A DNA stretch of 64,000 nucleotides from Thuidium tamariscinum (Eukaryota; Streptophyta; Bryopsida; Hypnales; Thuidiaceae): NCBI GenBank assembly GCA_947034885.2, contig OX344752.2:8370001-8434000 (forward strand), written 5' to 3'. Shown piece after piece: positions 34,641 through 47,062 of the stretch (position 1 is the stretch's first letter; each line of letters begins with the position of its first letter). Below the pieces are notes generated by a model. That model did no database searches. It was not told where the DNA came from and worked only from the letters and a program-made list of their open reading frames with translations. The translations under genes and the position numbers were made by a program.

Positions 34641-36392
34641 GCCTAGTACAATCCTATACTCTTGATTCCAAAAAAACTCCTCAAATATTGTGAGAACCAA
34701 CACCATTTGTATATTTGTCAAATTGTTGATATTTTAAATTCAATAAAATATAAATTTCCTTTAATTTTTGCATACAACAATTTGAAATGATGTATACCAA
34801 TAATTATGCCAAGGCACAAAAAGTTTTTTTTTGAGTTCTAAGAAGAAATTGACAAAAGATGAAGTATTTCCAATTCATAGCCAACAAAATTGAGTTTTAG
34901 AGATGAGTAACTTTGAGATTAATTTTCTTTTAAATCACAACTAATTTTTTTTTCAAATTTCCATGGTTCTGTGGAGTATGTTGTACACTACAACTTTGTA
35001 TACATACTTTTTGACTTTGTCCATCAATGCTCATGGTATAGTTGTTTAAGTGAAAACATTTCAGATTTTTAATTAGTTTTCAGAGGCACTATACAATCTA
35101 GAAGTAATTTTAACTTTAAGTTTAGTTCCAAATTACTGTAGAGAATTTTTAGATATTTTTAAAAACATATTGTACTTAGAAAATAGATTTTTAAAACAAA
35201 AGAGGTATCAACAAATGGAGTTTGGTAGTAGAGATGGATGAGAATTAGTAAAACTCATCCAGAAAAGGTAGGAATAGAAATTTAAAATGAAGTTTAAATG
35301 CAAAAGCCAATTGTCTAAGGAAAAGTTATTTTAATAAAATGGGGTTTAATTAGGTTGATAAAAATTAATAGATGAAGTTTGCAGTACTAACTAGCTTTTA
35401 ATTTCACATGTTCGCTTCACATGTTCGCTTCACTTCATATAAACTTCACATGTTCATAACTTTCCCTAAAAAAGTCTAAACTCTAAGTTTCTTAGTGATT
35501 TATATGGCTAATTTTAGATCATCTAAGAAACAAATTACTAACATCTAAAAAATAGTATTTAACTAGCATAAAAAGTTTAGGGCCTTAAAAATTAAATAGA
35601 TAGACATTAAGAATATATTGAAGACAACTAAGTAATAAATAGGTCTTAACATCATTTAGAATGAACTTAGAGAACTTCAAATTTAGTTCAAATTTAGGAA
35701 ACTAAGTTACATTCAAGAAGATAACAATGAGTAAAGTTTATTGTTGAGAGTGGATGAAAGATGGGATTCCTCACCTATTCTAGGTCAAGTTTGAAACTTA
35801 GAAATTAGTATTAAAACTTAGTTTCATATCCAAATTTAGAAATTGATTTGAATTTAAGTATAAAATTAGTGATTTGAGAGCCTCTAGCATTTTTATAAAA
35901 GCAAGAGAGTAGTGACTTTGCTTTGAGCTATTTAAATGCCTTTTTTTGCAATGTATACTTCTCCTACTATCTAACTTCCCTTCTCTCTTGAAATTGAGAC
36001 TTCTATTTGAATCTACCTTACCTTCTAAGCCCCTTCTATATCCCTTCCTACTAATCCTAATTGATCTCCCTTCCCAAATTTTTTTTTACCATGGCCCCCT
36101 TGCGGCAATACTCGGATCGTCAACTCTTGGCCTTTAGGGCTCTAGGCCGTTGGCCAAAGGTTGAGGGCTCAACCAAGCATTAATATTCTATTGGCAATTT
36201 GAAGCTCTAGACCTTCAACACTCATCCTTAGGGGACTTTGGACCCTTGAGCTCTAGTTCTAATTAAAAAATTTAAAACAAGCTGAGCAAAAAAAAAGGGC
36301 TAATTTTGAATTTCTTTAGGCACTAAATTTGGACAATTAAATGGGACAAATCTCATTTCTACATGGATATTTGGAAATTAAGTGTAAACTTA
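34641..36392. other. AT-rich intergenic, nothing recognised
   Basis: A short CACATGTTCGCTT direct repeat at about 35,405-35,432 is the only local structure noted. No gene is supported. Confidence 0.45.
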
Positions 36393-36591
36393 CACTATGA
36401 AAAACCCATGTTTTAGGTGATGAGTCCAATTTTTTTGAATAGATTTTAGGTGGTGTCTAAGTGACATTTAATGCACCAACTTCATATTGACATAAGAGCA
36501 TGGAGTTGTTGCATTAGACATGACCTAAACATCATTCAAAATCCATTTAAAAATTCGGTCTCATTTCTTGAAATGCAGGTTTTTTGTAGTC
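36393..36591. mobile_element. CACTA-type MITE, degenerate
   Basis: It begins CACTATGAAAAACCCATGTT and ends with an imperfect partner (AATGCAGGTTTTTTGTAGT). Internal words TTTTAGGTG, GACATTTAATGCACCAAC and GTTGCATTAGACATGACCTAA resemble the 1487-1682 MITE. Its right end abuts the CACTACTAGAA end of the larger CACTA element. Confidence 0.5.
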
Positions 36592-39500
36592 ACTACTAGA
36601 ATGGCAGGCCCTATTCAGTAGAAGTTAGTGCTTCATCTGTCAATTCGGACACTTTGTGATGCTAATATGGCAGCAACCACCAGATCCAACACAGAGTAAC
36701 AGACATTGTAGACTTCTGTTGATGGAAGAGCTACAAGTCCTAACAAGTTCCACGTGGCAATACAGGTGGCATGCCGGAAGTTTATGACGTATCAGTTCCT
36801 TACCTCGGCTATATTACACCTTCGCTTGAAATTTACAGTCGATTTTTTCTGCAACATAATTCTTACCGCAACAGATATTTTTCACACCGTACGTATTGAC
36901 GTCCTATAGACGTCAATGAGGTTATATATAAATTTTTTTTCTTTAATTAAGCTATACTAAAATCACTCCAACGCAATTACTGATTTTGTCTACATCACTT
37001 TCCAGATACTCCAAGGCATTCTCATTCACACAGTTTAGATCAATGTATTTGACATTCACTACTGCCTTCAACTACGTCAGCCCACCCAACCTGTATAATA
37101 TATAAATTTATTGCACACCATTTCAAGGTGCTTGGGAAAACAAATCACTAGTCCCATGGACTGTGAAACACAAAACAAGCTTACTTTACAAAGACTACAG
37201 CTACCCAGTGGAGCCCTCAACCCATGAATTCAACACGAGATTCCCTGTCACTACCAAGTTCAGAGCAATGACTCCACTGTTATTACTTCTACCTACATGA
37301 CGATGTCAACAACACAGTCAACGAGGTCGAGGTCATTTTCTTCTCCTACAACTACCCTAACTCCCTGAATCTATGAAGAAACACCACAAAAATAATATTA
37401 CCAATGCATCTAAGCACACTCATGTTTTTTTCAGAAATACGTTCAATTAAATCTCACTCAGTGGTCCTCATTCTCCCTCCTCAGATGACAAACCTGACTC
37501 CCCCAAATCTTGATCTCCTTCTTCCCAATCGCCCAACACCAATGCTTCCTCCTGTCGAACAGCTCTCCCTGTCATAGGTCTCCCAGGATTTTCCTCCGGC
37601 ACTTGTTGTGGCGCACGTAGTCCTTCATGGTCCCCATCTTCTCCAATAGCAAACAAGGGGCCCTCTTCAAACGCACCTACGCTCCCATAGACTCTACGCC
37701 CTCTGACCTCCTTGCGTAAAACTATCTTCCAACTAGGTTCTTCCGTAGCATTTGCAAAATACACCTGCTCTATGTGCATGGGAAAAGCAAAACATTTTGG
37801 ACCACATGGCAGAACGGAATTGAAGTTAGCTAGCGTAAATCCCCATTTATCCTTCTTCACTGTTGCTGTGTTGCCACGATAATTGGCCTTCACCCACTTA
37901 CAGAGGAGTACAATTACACAAAGGCCGCTGTAATTTAACTCAACAATTTCCTGAAGCTCACCCACATACTCCAAATTCGCCATCACTACGTTCCTATCTC
38001 GCAAACCAGACCGACAGGGTTGGGAAAAAGTTGCTGCTACTCCGGAGTCACATGTCTTCAAGTGTTTCTCAACACTGGCAACACGAAGATGGTTGCCAAA
38101 TGCCCACATGCTTCGATACTTCGTGGCCATATTTGATGGAGGCTTTGACAAGCTAATAACATCGGCTGCCACCTCTTCCGCGTTTAGGGCCACCTGTTCG
38201 GAAACATGTTTATCTAACCACTCATTGAACATCATAGGCTTGCCCAGGTGGGCAAGATAAGGACAGGTCTTCGACCCCTTCTACGGGGGTGATTCCTTCT
38301 GAATTCTTGTCTGCGTGATAGAACGCCCTCATGATACTCTTGAAAAAGGCTGCAAAAATTTGTTAAAGACAGGTCGACACATCAGTAAAAAGTTTGGAAA
38401 CATTGAGTACAGGTCAACTGAATTATCATGCTACAACGTCAATGTATCTTACACTGCCATGCCAACTTCAGGCAAGGTCTTCTTATAGTCTACATTCATC
38501 CATCTCTTTTAGCCAAGAAGGAATTCAATATATCAATGTTGACGAACCTCATTGACTCTATGGCCGCATCAAATAATCAAAAACAAATTGAGCTCCCACA
38601 GAAACAACAGATAATCAACACCATCTTGATCGTCGACACGGCTTTGACATCAAAGACTTGTATACGGACAAGCCTTCTTTAATTCAACTGCTGCGGCTTA
38701 TAAATCTGCGATTACCTCTTCCACTCATCTCTCACAATTCCTATGTATACAGCAGCTACAACCTCCCACATGCCAATGATTATGAACATGGTTTACAAAC
38801 ATGTGAATTCCCATACACTCTTCATGCACATGTGGCAGACTGTTTTTGCTACACATGATAGACATTCATGAAATAATTAAAGGGTACGATACTCACTTAC
38901 GGTAAGGTTCTAACTGCATAGCGTTGTCTAATACAAAGTCATGCATCCATTGCCGCAGCTCATCCGACAGTTTCCTGGGCTTCCCCTTGCCTTCCACGAT
39001 CTCATCAGCCATAGTAGGGTCTTCTTTGCTGTTCCATACTCTTCTAGAAGTCGGACTGTATTCAGACATGTATTCAGTAACGAAGCCCAAAGCCTCCTCC
39101 ACTTGATAGCCTTGTGCTATACTACCCTCTGGTTTTGCTAAGTTCTTCACAAACCCTTTTAGGCCTTTGAAGTACCTCTTGTACGGATACATCCACCTCG
39201 TGTGAACTGGGCCACAAATGAAAAGCTCCTCCACTAGGTGAATGGTCAAGTGCACTGTGATGTCAAAAAAAGACGGAGGGAGTTCCTTTTCCAAGCATGA
39301 CAATGTCTCAGCTACATCCTCTATTTGTTGCTGCCTTGTCTTTGGATTGACTATCTTCGCACACAGTCTTTGAAACACTCTACTGAACCTCATGATTGCA
39401 CTCATGACTCCATCGTCCACAATGTTCCTGAGACAAACCGGCAATATTTGCTGTAATAACACATGGTGATCATGTGACTTCAAACCCCTCAACTTCCCAT

Positions 39501-41340
39501 CCGTTATGCGTCGGTACAGTGTTGACACATACCTCGAAGGAGTCTTTATAGATTTTAAGGCGTCCAAGAAATCTCGCTTTTGTTGCTGAGATAAAACATA
39601 CGGAGCATCTGGTATCCATAGTCGATCATGGTTTGGCCCTTGACGAAAAAGCCACAGATGAGGTCGAATTCCTCGTTGCTCCAAGTCCACGCGAACTGCC
39701 GCATTATCCTTCTCTCCCATCAAGGTCTTCAGAAAGTTTTCGCAGACGTTCTTCTCGCAATGCATCACGTCCAGTAGGTGTCTTCGAGGAAGTTCCTGTA
39801 CTCATTTACACAATGCCACATTAGACTTCAATGCTCAACTACTATCGCACTTCTATAATGTACTTCATTCTAATGACTATGACAGTTGACTAACAAAATC
39901 ACAGTAGCCACTGCCAATGATATTTTAGAAGTACTTATTTTTGCCCGTTTGCTACTACAATTGTAAGGCCTCTAACTGAATTTTTCAAGCAAATATGTGT
40001 ATGGAACCCCTATACTAGTAGGATTTTGAGTCCTCTTTATTTCAGTAAAATAGACTACCCTAAGCTATGTAATTCAGTCTACGTTCTCTAATCATGCAAT
40101 ACCTGTCATCATGATTTCAGTGAATCACAAAGTTTGGCAGCACTAACGGAATGGAAAATCAGATACGGGAATAACTAATTTTCATTGTCATAGTTCTAAC
40201 GTTACCAATGTATTCACAACTGTCACTTACACCGTGCACAACATCCTTAGAAAGCTTCTTTCCAAATAATGCAAGTACCCATAGTAAAAAACAGTGGAAT
40301 AGAAGTTCATCCTCAAAATCGCTTTCACAACATCAACTCTTGAACATTTAAGCTTTCAAATCCATAAACTTTCATTTCCCATGCTTCAACTAATCATAAT
40401 AACTGCCAGTATTCCCACTATGCACTCATCCTGATTTCCATTACATTACACAAATTCCACAGAGGTTACTGAACTCACCGACCAATACGATAACTTGAAA
40501 AGACAACTGACTTTCTTCACGCCATGGACTTTGACAGGGTCATCCGGTCCATTTTTCACACCTCCAAGTTCCAAGTATGAACTGCGCTCTTCACCCATTT
40601 CCCGTATGTCGTTGCCTGAGGGGCTAACTGGAGGTGGCCGCCACTCCTGATTGCCATCAAAAGCAATCCTGGCTCTACGAAACCTATGTTGCATGGGAAG
40701 CCAGCGCCGTGCCCCTAAGTACACCATTTTCTTCAACGACGTTGAATGACACGCCATTGTTTCAGTCACGCAAGATGGGCATCCCTTATATCCCTTAACT
40801 TGTTGACTGGATATCAAACCCAGAGCAGAAAAATCATTTATTACGCACAACAGAATTGCCCTCATCACGAAGTTTCGCTTTCTAGCAGGCATCGAACAAT
40901 TTGCAGCTGCCACTCCACGCCAGAGCTTCAGAAGATCACGAATAAGAGGAGCCAAGAATACGTCCACGTTATCTCCATTTGGTGCCTTTTCTCCAGGAAT
41001 AAGAAGCACCAAGGATATAAAGAACTTTTTGGTAAGTAACCAAGGTGGGAGGTTGAATAGGACTAGCAACACCGGCCACATGGAGTACTTCATGCTCTGG
41101 TTCGCGAATGGATTGACGCCATCTGCTACCATCCCAAAATAAACATTTCGGTCTTCTCCTGCGAATGTGGGATCGATCCGCTGAACTGATGCCCATTGTG
41201 GACTGTCAACCATGGAACGCATGCATCCATCATCTGACTTGTTCGAAGCATGCCATCTCATAAGTCTCGCCACTTTAGGGCAACGGTATAGACGACGCAA
41301 GCGTGAAATTATGGGAAAGTATCGTAACACTGATTAGATA
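36591..41340 (-). mobile_element. CACTA (En/Spm) transposon, 5'-truncated
   Basis: One terminus is visible as CACTACTAGAATGGCAGG at 36,591, the hallmark CACTA end. The transposase lies on the minus strand and its N-terminal side stops abruptly near 41,340, where no matching TTCTAGTAGTG end follows. I therefore infer loss of the promoter-side end. Long non-coding stretches inside (36.6-37.4, 38.4-38.9, 39.8-40.4 kb) are introns and subterminal DNA. Confidence 0.75.
37468..41330 (-). pseudogene. CACTA transposase (TNP2/Transposase_21, DUF4218, DUF4216)
   Basis: Pieces on the minus strand: 41330-40479 begins with MLRYFPIISRLRRLY and MRWHASNK, then VYFGMVADGVNPF, VFLAPLIRDLLKLW and KGYKGCPSCV, the TNP2-type transposase region. 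A GT..AG intron (40478-39796) joins in phase to 39795-38892 with LLDVMHCEKNVCENFL, LRGLKSHDHHVLLQQILP and MYPYKRYFKGLKGFVKN (DUF4218). After a further intron, EYHEGVLSRRQEF is in one frame and FNEWLDKHVSEQV followed by the DUF4216-like part (ELNYSG..VVLLCKW-like, WGFTLANFNS) is in another. That frame break, plus the missing N-terminus, makes it likely non-functional. It catalyses cut-and-paste transposition in intact relatives. Confidence 0.8.
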
Positions 41341-41398
41341 TGCATGATAGATATGTGTTGGCCAATGATTAGATATGCATGATAGATATGTGTTGCAT
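41341..41398 (+). repeat. Two 29-bp direct repeats at the CACTA truncation point
   Basis: GATTAGATATGCATGATAGA followed by TATGTGTTG occurs twice in a row, exactly where the transposase coding similarity ends. It may mark a repair or insertion junction. Confidence 0.65.
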
Positions 41399-42306
41399 AA
41401 TTTGCTGATTAGGACGCTGGATCTTCTAGACACTAGTGTTAATACCAAATGGTTTAAAACCAAATTGAGCCAACTTTTGGAGGTATTTGGGGAATTTTCT
41501 ACCACTAGGGAATTCAAAACTTTGTTGTCCAACAATAATCTAAAATATTTTGAACATTGGAGTTTCAAGCTTTGTTGTCTAATAACTATCTAAAACACTT
41601 GAATACTAGGGGTTTCAAAAATCTTTTGTCTTAAACAGATCCAAAGAACTCGCCAAAGAAACAATTATAAGGTTTTAGACAAGGGTAGTGTACAAATACA
41701 ATTTAGAACCAAAACACAAATTAGTACAAAATGTGAATTAGTACAATCTTATATTAATACAATTAATACAAAATATAAGGTACTACAAACATGTATTAGT
41801 ACAAACACAACTCAAAATCAATACTAGAGGCCTCACTAAATATTGCTAAGGTATAGAAAGGATGGCTTTAGAATTAGTTCAAGAACATAATAGTATGAAA
41901 CTTTGAACAAAATATAACAACAATTATAATTACAATAATTTCCAACAACCAAATAATTGGAGAAAAAAATATTTGAAAAGACCCCAAATATCCTCAAAGC
42001 TTGATAAGAAACAAAAAATTGAGCATAAAATGCTCTAAAAATACAACCATTATTTTGGTAATTTGGCTCAAAAATGGCCAAAATCCAACTAATTGGATCT
42101 AATGGAATCTATCATCCAAATATGGCTAATAGGGGTGTTTTGAAAGGAGCCACTGAGTGCTTTTAAATAATTTTTTTAGAGGCAAATAACACCTTTTATT
42201 TTCCTAGTAATTTTATCAATTAAATAGAATTTTCATCTTAATCTTTAATTTTTGACTTTTTGCATTGGTTGAAAATTCTAACTTTTGGAAAAAGATTTCA
42301 AATCAC
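41399..42306. other. Intergenic with short repeats
   Basis: Repeated words ATTAGTACAA/TTAATACAA occur at 41,720-41,810. No gene is supported. Confidence 0.45.
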
Positions 42307-42583
42307 CATTAAGGGGGATTTGAGGCAAGGGAGGGCTGTTTCAAGCCTCTTCCCTTCATTGTTTCCAAAACACATAAAACATAGTTGGCTGTTGTCTTAC
42401 CAGTAATTTAAAAAAAAATTGGGTCTTGAAATATGAAAAAATTCTAATTTTTTATTTAAATAAAATAAAATAAAATGATGTGACCAAGTCTCGGCCACAT
42501 CACATTCCTACCACTATGCAATTTCCTTATTCCCCATGGTCCGGGAACTTGCACTCTTATTTTGGCCTCAATCTCCCCTAATG
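42307..42583. mobile_element. MITE, family M1
   Basis: It begins CATTAAGGGGGATTTGAGGC and ends GGCCTCAATCTCCCCTAATG. It contains GGGTCTTGAAATATGAAA, the A/T core and GATGTGACC..GGCCACATC, matching the internal layout of the other members. Confidence 0.7.
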
Positions 42584-43829
42584 AAACAAATTGCACTATT
42601 GGTTTTAGAAATCCATTTCTATTCAAAAGACTTCCCTCCTTCTTTTTCATTGAAAAAAATCATCAAAATGTAGCACAAATTTAAACAAAAAAAGAACAAA
42701 AATTCAACTTTTGGAGTTAGACATTTTTGAGAAAAATAATTGGCCTAGTTTCATTAAGAGGAAGGTATGAATTATGAAAAGTCCTTGCTTTTACCTCATT
42801 TTGATTTTTTATGCTCTTATAATGTCCATCAACTATGCCATTATCTTTAAATTTGTTAGTAATTAGTAATCTTCCTAGTTTAGATCCTTTTGGCTACTAG
42901 AATGTCTTGATACTTATTGGAGGTTTTTGTTAACGTAATAAAAGCTAATTTTATTTTCAATAAGATTTCATTACAACTTGGATGATCAATTCCAAGAAAT
43001 TTTCTATAATAGATTAAAGACATTGACTCTCTCAAAGAGGATCTTTTGAGGATAAATAAAATTGAAACTTTTACAAAACCTCTCTAAAATCCCATACATT
43101 GGATAAAAGAGAATGAAATTCCCCTACCTCTTTTATTTATTGATATCCAAAGAATCTTTTTCACATAGACAAATCTCTAAAAATTCAATTTACCATTGAA
43201 TTTTGTAGCATGATTTCAATCCAAGAATACCATACTTCATTTGTAGATGCTTTCTACTAGCCCACTTTGATTTCATTCCCCTTATAAACTAATAATTGGG
43301 ATTTCTATTAAATTTAAGAACCTATTTGAAAACTAAATCTATTTTTGGAATTTGATTTAGGATTGTCACTAGGATTTTTTTGCACAAATTAACCTATGTT
43401 TTATTGCATACATCGTAGATTTAATCCATTTAGACATTTTACACTTAATATATAAAATTTATACAAAATTTTGGTTTTCAACCTATTTACATGTGGAATT
43501 TGGGCTTATTGTAGGAAAAATACTTTATTTTAGACCAAATAGTATATTGACATGTCACATAACTACGTTGCTTTTGATTTCTTTTTGCATATGTGTATAT
43601 AAAATTGTATTTAAACTTGCAAAAAAAAAAAGTAGTGAATCCCAAGAGACGAATTGGGAGCTCACACCAATCAACTTCAAATTGAATTAAAAATATCTAA
43701 TTTCTAGGAAACTCTTTGATCAATTGTATAATTGATTGTATAATCAACTAGATTTCTATATTTTATTTTAATAGTTGACATCAAAATTGGAAATAAATCA
43801 TCTTAATTCCTAAAATCAATTTCAAAATC
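42584..43829. other. AT-rich intergenic, nothing recognised
   Basis: No gene, RNA or bounded repeat is supported. Confidence 0.45.
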
Positions 43830-46159
43830 AAGAGCATAAGAAGTTTGGAACAAATTAAAAAAACAAAAGGGGTTGGTATTATGATACAAAGATAGTAACA
43901 TTTATAGAACATTTTATACTATAAGTAAAGAAGAAAATAAAATGAGGTATTCATGAACATTTGAATAGTTTATAGAAGAGACTCAAAATTATTCTTGCAA
44001 GACAAAAAGACAATACAAAATTTAAGAAAGAAGAATAAGATCTTTATATAAAACAAATTTCTTCTACAAAAATTGTATTGTATTGTGTTCAAGGATGTTA
44101 TGACTTCTCCAATACCTTTGTAACTTGTAGTAATACTTGCAATGATGTACAATACTAGTTAATAATTGTACAAACATCCTATTCTACCATTCAAATTTGT
44201 TTGCATAGTCTATAGAAAAGAATTGGAATTTTTCATCTTGGATGATTTACACTCAATTATTACACAATTTCAATAAAGCATACCAAATTCTAGTTCCTAA
44301 AAAGAAAAATTTGATTTTTCATGAATTATTAAAGTCAATTTTCATAGTTTTACATAATATTTTATTGAAAAAAATTGTTGATAAATTTTTTGAATCCAAT
44401 AGCATATATATGTAGAAAAAAACCATATGCACATCTTTCATATATCAAAAATACCCTATTAAGCAACAAAATTAAATCTAGGAAAAATTCAATGTAAGGT
44501 ATTATATGACCAAACTATATAAAATAGAAATCTTTATATTTTAAGTAGATTTTTCCATTTGATCTTCACATTGTGAGTTATTTTTAAACATTTAGACATG
44601 ATGGTACAATTACCATACCAAAATCTAATTACAAAAAGAAGATATCTATTTTTCAAAATTACGGCATTGTCACCTAAAAATTGAAATCTCTATAGAGGGA
44701 ATTGTGAAACTTTTTTGAAGATGCTTGTTGGAGGAAAGATTTGTATATAGATGTTTCCTACTAATATCTCTACAATCAAATTTTAAAAATTCATCACAAT
44801 TTTTTTCAATGAATTACTTTAAACAATAAATGAAAAAAATTCACTGAAACATTGAGAGTTTTGATTTTTTTAAATTGAAATTTGATATGCTAAATTGGAA
44901 TTGAATAGGAAGTGAGTGTTAATTATGCAAGACAAATTTTTTAATTTCTTTTCTATATTATTTTAAAAAGATTGAATAGTAGAATATTAAGCAGTTTGTA
45001 TAATATAAAAATGGTATTATAAATCAAAGGAAAATATAAACCAATAATCCATACAAAGTTAGTTATCAAAAATGTGAAATAAGTAGTTAAGTTTTTTAAC
45101 ACCAGCAAAATTTTTACAATATCTATTGATAATAAATTAAATAAAATAACCAAATTTTGTACTTGAAAAAATGATTGAATATGAAAATCTAAATAAAATA
45201 TTAAATATAGCTTATAAAAATCCAAAGAATGATACATATATCTTTTTGCATCTATAATAAATTTTAGTCAAATTTTTAGCCAAAACATTTACAACATAAA
45301 ATTCTTCACAATGTCACTACACTATTATGACTACTTCTACTCCTTGTTAATCCTAAAAGCATGAGACATAATTCCAAATTCCTTTCCCCCAAATAATACT
45401 TTCCCATCATAATCTAATAATTTTTAGATCATTAGGTGCATTTTTCACTTCTACAATACTCTTGAAAGCCATCCCTTGTTGACTTTTTGTCCTTCCATAA
45501 TGTGCATTGAGTTGGTTGTTGTGAACCAAAAATTCATTTTTACCAAGTCCTTTTGAATTAGGTAAGGTAGGAGGTTTATTAAGAGCCTAGACTCTAAAAG
45601 CATCCTACAATGTAGATACACATGAGTTAGAATACAATTTGCTTTCTCATTGCACCGACAATGTACAAATAATCAGTACATGCATGAAGTAAATTCTTTT
45701 AGTGACCATTTGTAATTCACTTAAAAAATTCTTAACTTAAGGGAGAGGCACCCAATGGCATCCCTGTACCCAATGCTGTCTGTTTCTACAGCACACAATC
45801 ATTTCAGGCTATAAATGTAGGTAGGCAATACATGGCTTATTTCTTTTGACCTAAAACAATAAGCAGTCTACAGTCCCGCTACATTTCTGTTCTAGAATGA
45901 ATGACTGACTTAGAAACGGACGGCATTGGATACAGGGACGCCATTGGGTACCTCTCCCTTATTCCACAAAGTCCCCCCAAAAGGAAACAAGTTGTGTTAG
46001 ATGCCATTTCCATTTTTCTTTCAAGAAAAATTTCAAGATGTCTCTCCCCAAGATAATTTTCAGCTCTTAAATGGTCGCTTTATTGGGCCTCCTCCCTTAT
46101 ATCCCCTTCAATCACAGGAGACTGAGTGATATTAGAGAGGTCCGGTTGTAGATTTTATG
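43830..46159 (+). repeat. Duplicated upstream flank of gene D, with an extra insert
   Basis: It parallels 29,340-30,324 before gene C, but between about 44,000 and 45,290 there are roughly 1.2 kb of very AT-rich DNA with no match in the C flank, consistent with an insertion into D or a deletion from C. The R3 repeat copy lies at about 45,560-46,090. Confidence 0.55.
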
Positions 46160-47062
46160 ATATTTTATGATATTTTCCCAGAGAAGGTGGAAAATTGTCT
46201 GCAGGTGAAAGTCTGCAAGTGCAAGCCTGGAACTTCCGCAAGTGGTGCCAGGAATCTCCTCTCCGCCCTCCGTCTTTGCAGTGGCGATCCGGGTAATAAT
46301 TCTCAGTTCGAGCGCTGACTGACGCTTACGGGGCATTGACGGAGCTAGATCTTGTTCGTTTGGACTTCAAGCTCTTGAAACCGACGTCAGGAGTGAGATC
46401 TCTGGTACAGTACGGTATTCTACTACAACAGGACATTCAGACTTCGGAGGTGAGTCCCACTGAATTGCCGACTTCGGAGATTGTTGCTCCATTCGAAAAC
46501 TTGCAGTGTAATCTGTTGTGCAATATGTTGTCAGAATTTGATGACCTTATTTGGTCACACGTGCACTTGGGTTGTTTTCAGAATACGTCCATGGTGATAC
46601 AACTTGCGGTTTATGTTCCACGGTGCTGAGGACTTGTGGCAGTGGAGGCGCAGGATTGGAGTTAGCGATTCGGTCGTTGCTGAGGGTTTAAGGTTATTGC
46701 CGTGACGAATTAGGTGTTCAATCGTGAGGCACCTGAAGCTGTTGCTGATGTAGCAACGGTGTGACTGGGTTCCGTCTTTATGGTTTCATATCACATGCGT
46801 ATTATTGTGGAAACTAGAATTGTGGAATTAGGTTTTAGGCCCTTGCTTCGCCACCGCGAGCTCCTGTCGTTGGCGTTTCATTCTAGTCACTGCAGCATGT
46901 TGCAGAGGAGTCGGAGATTCAAGAGCTTAGAGTGATGGTTGGTTCCATTGCCAGCCCAAGATCTGCGACACTGCAACATCCTGCCGAAATCCTACCGACA
47001 ATTGATCCTACCACTATGTGAGAATCTGGTGACTCTGGCAATTCTACCGACAGTTGATCAAA
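46160..47062 (+). promoter_or_regulatory. Presumed promoter and 5' leader of gene D
   Basis: It parallels 30,536-31,480 before gene C, including the donor-like GGAG|GTGAGTCC at about 46,450 and the CTACCGACA words just before the start codon. Small indels shift the frame relative to C, which argues against coding. Confidence 0.45.

Noticed and set aside
44953..45237. Hydrophobic 94-codon frame suggesting a membrane protein
   Set aside because: Extremely AT-rich DNA yields Leu/Ile/Phe/Tyr-rich chance frames; no family signature or splice context was seen.
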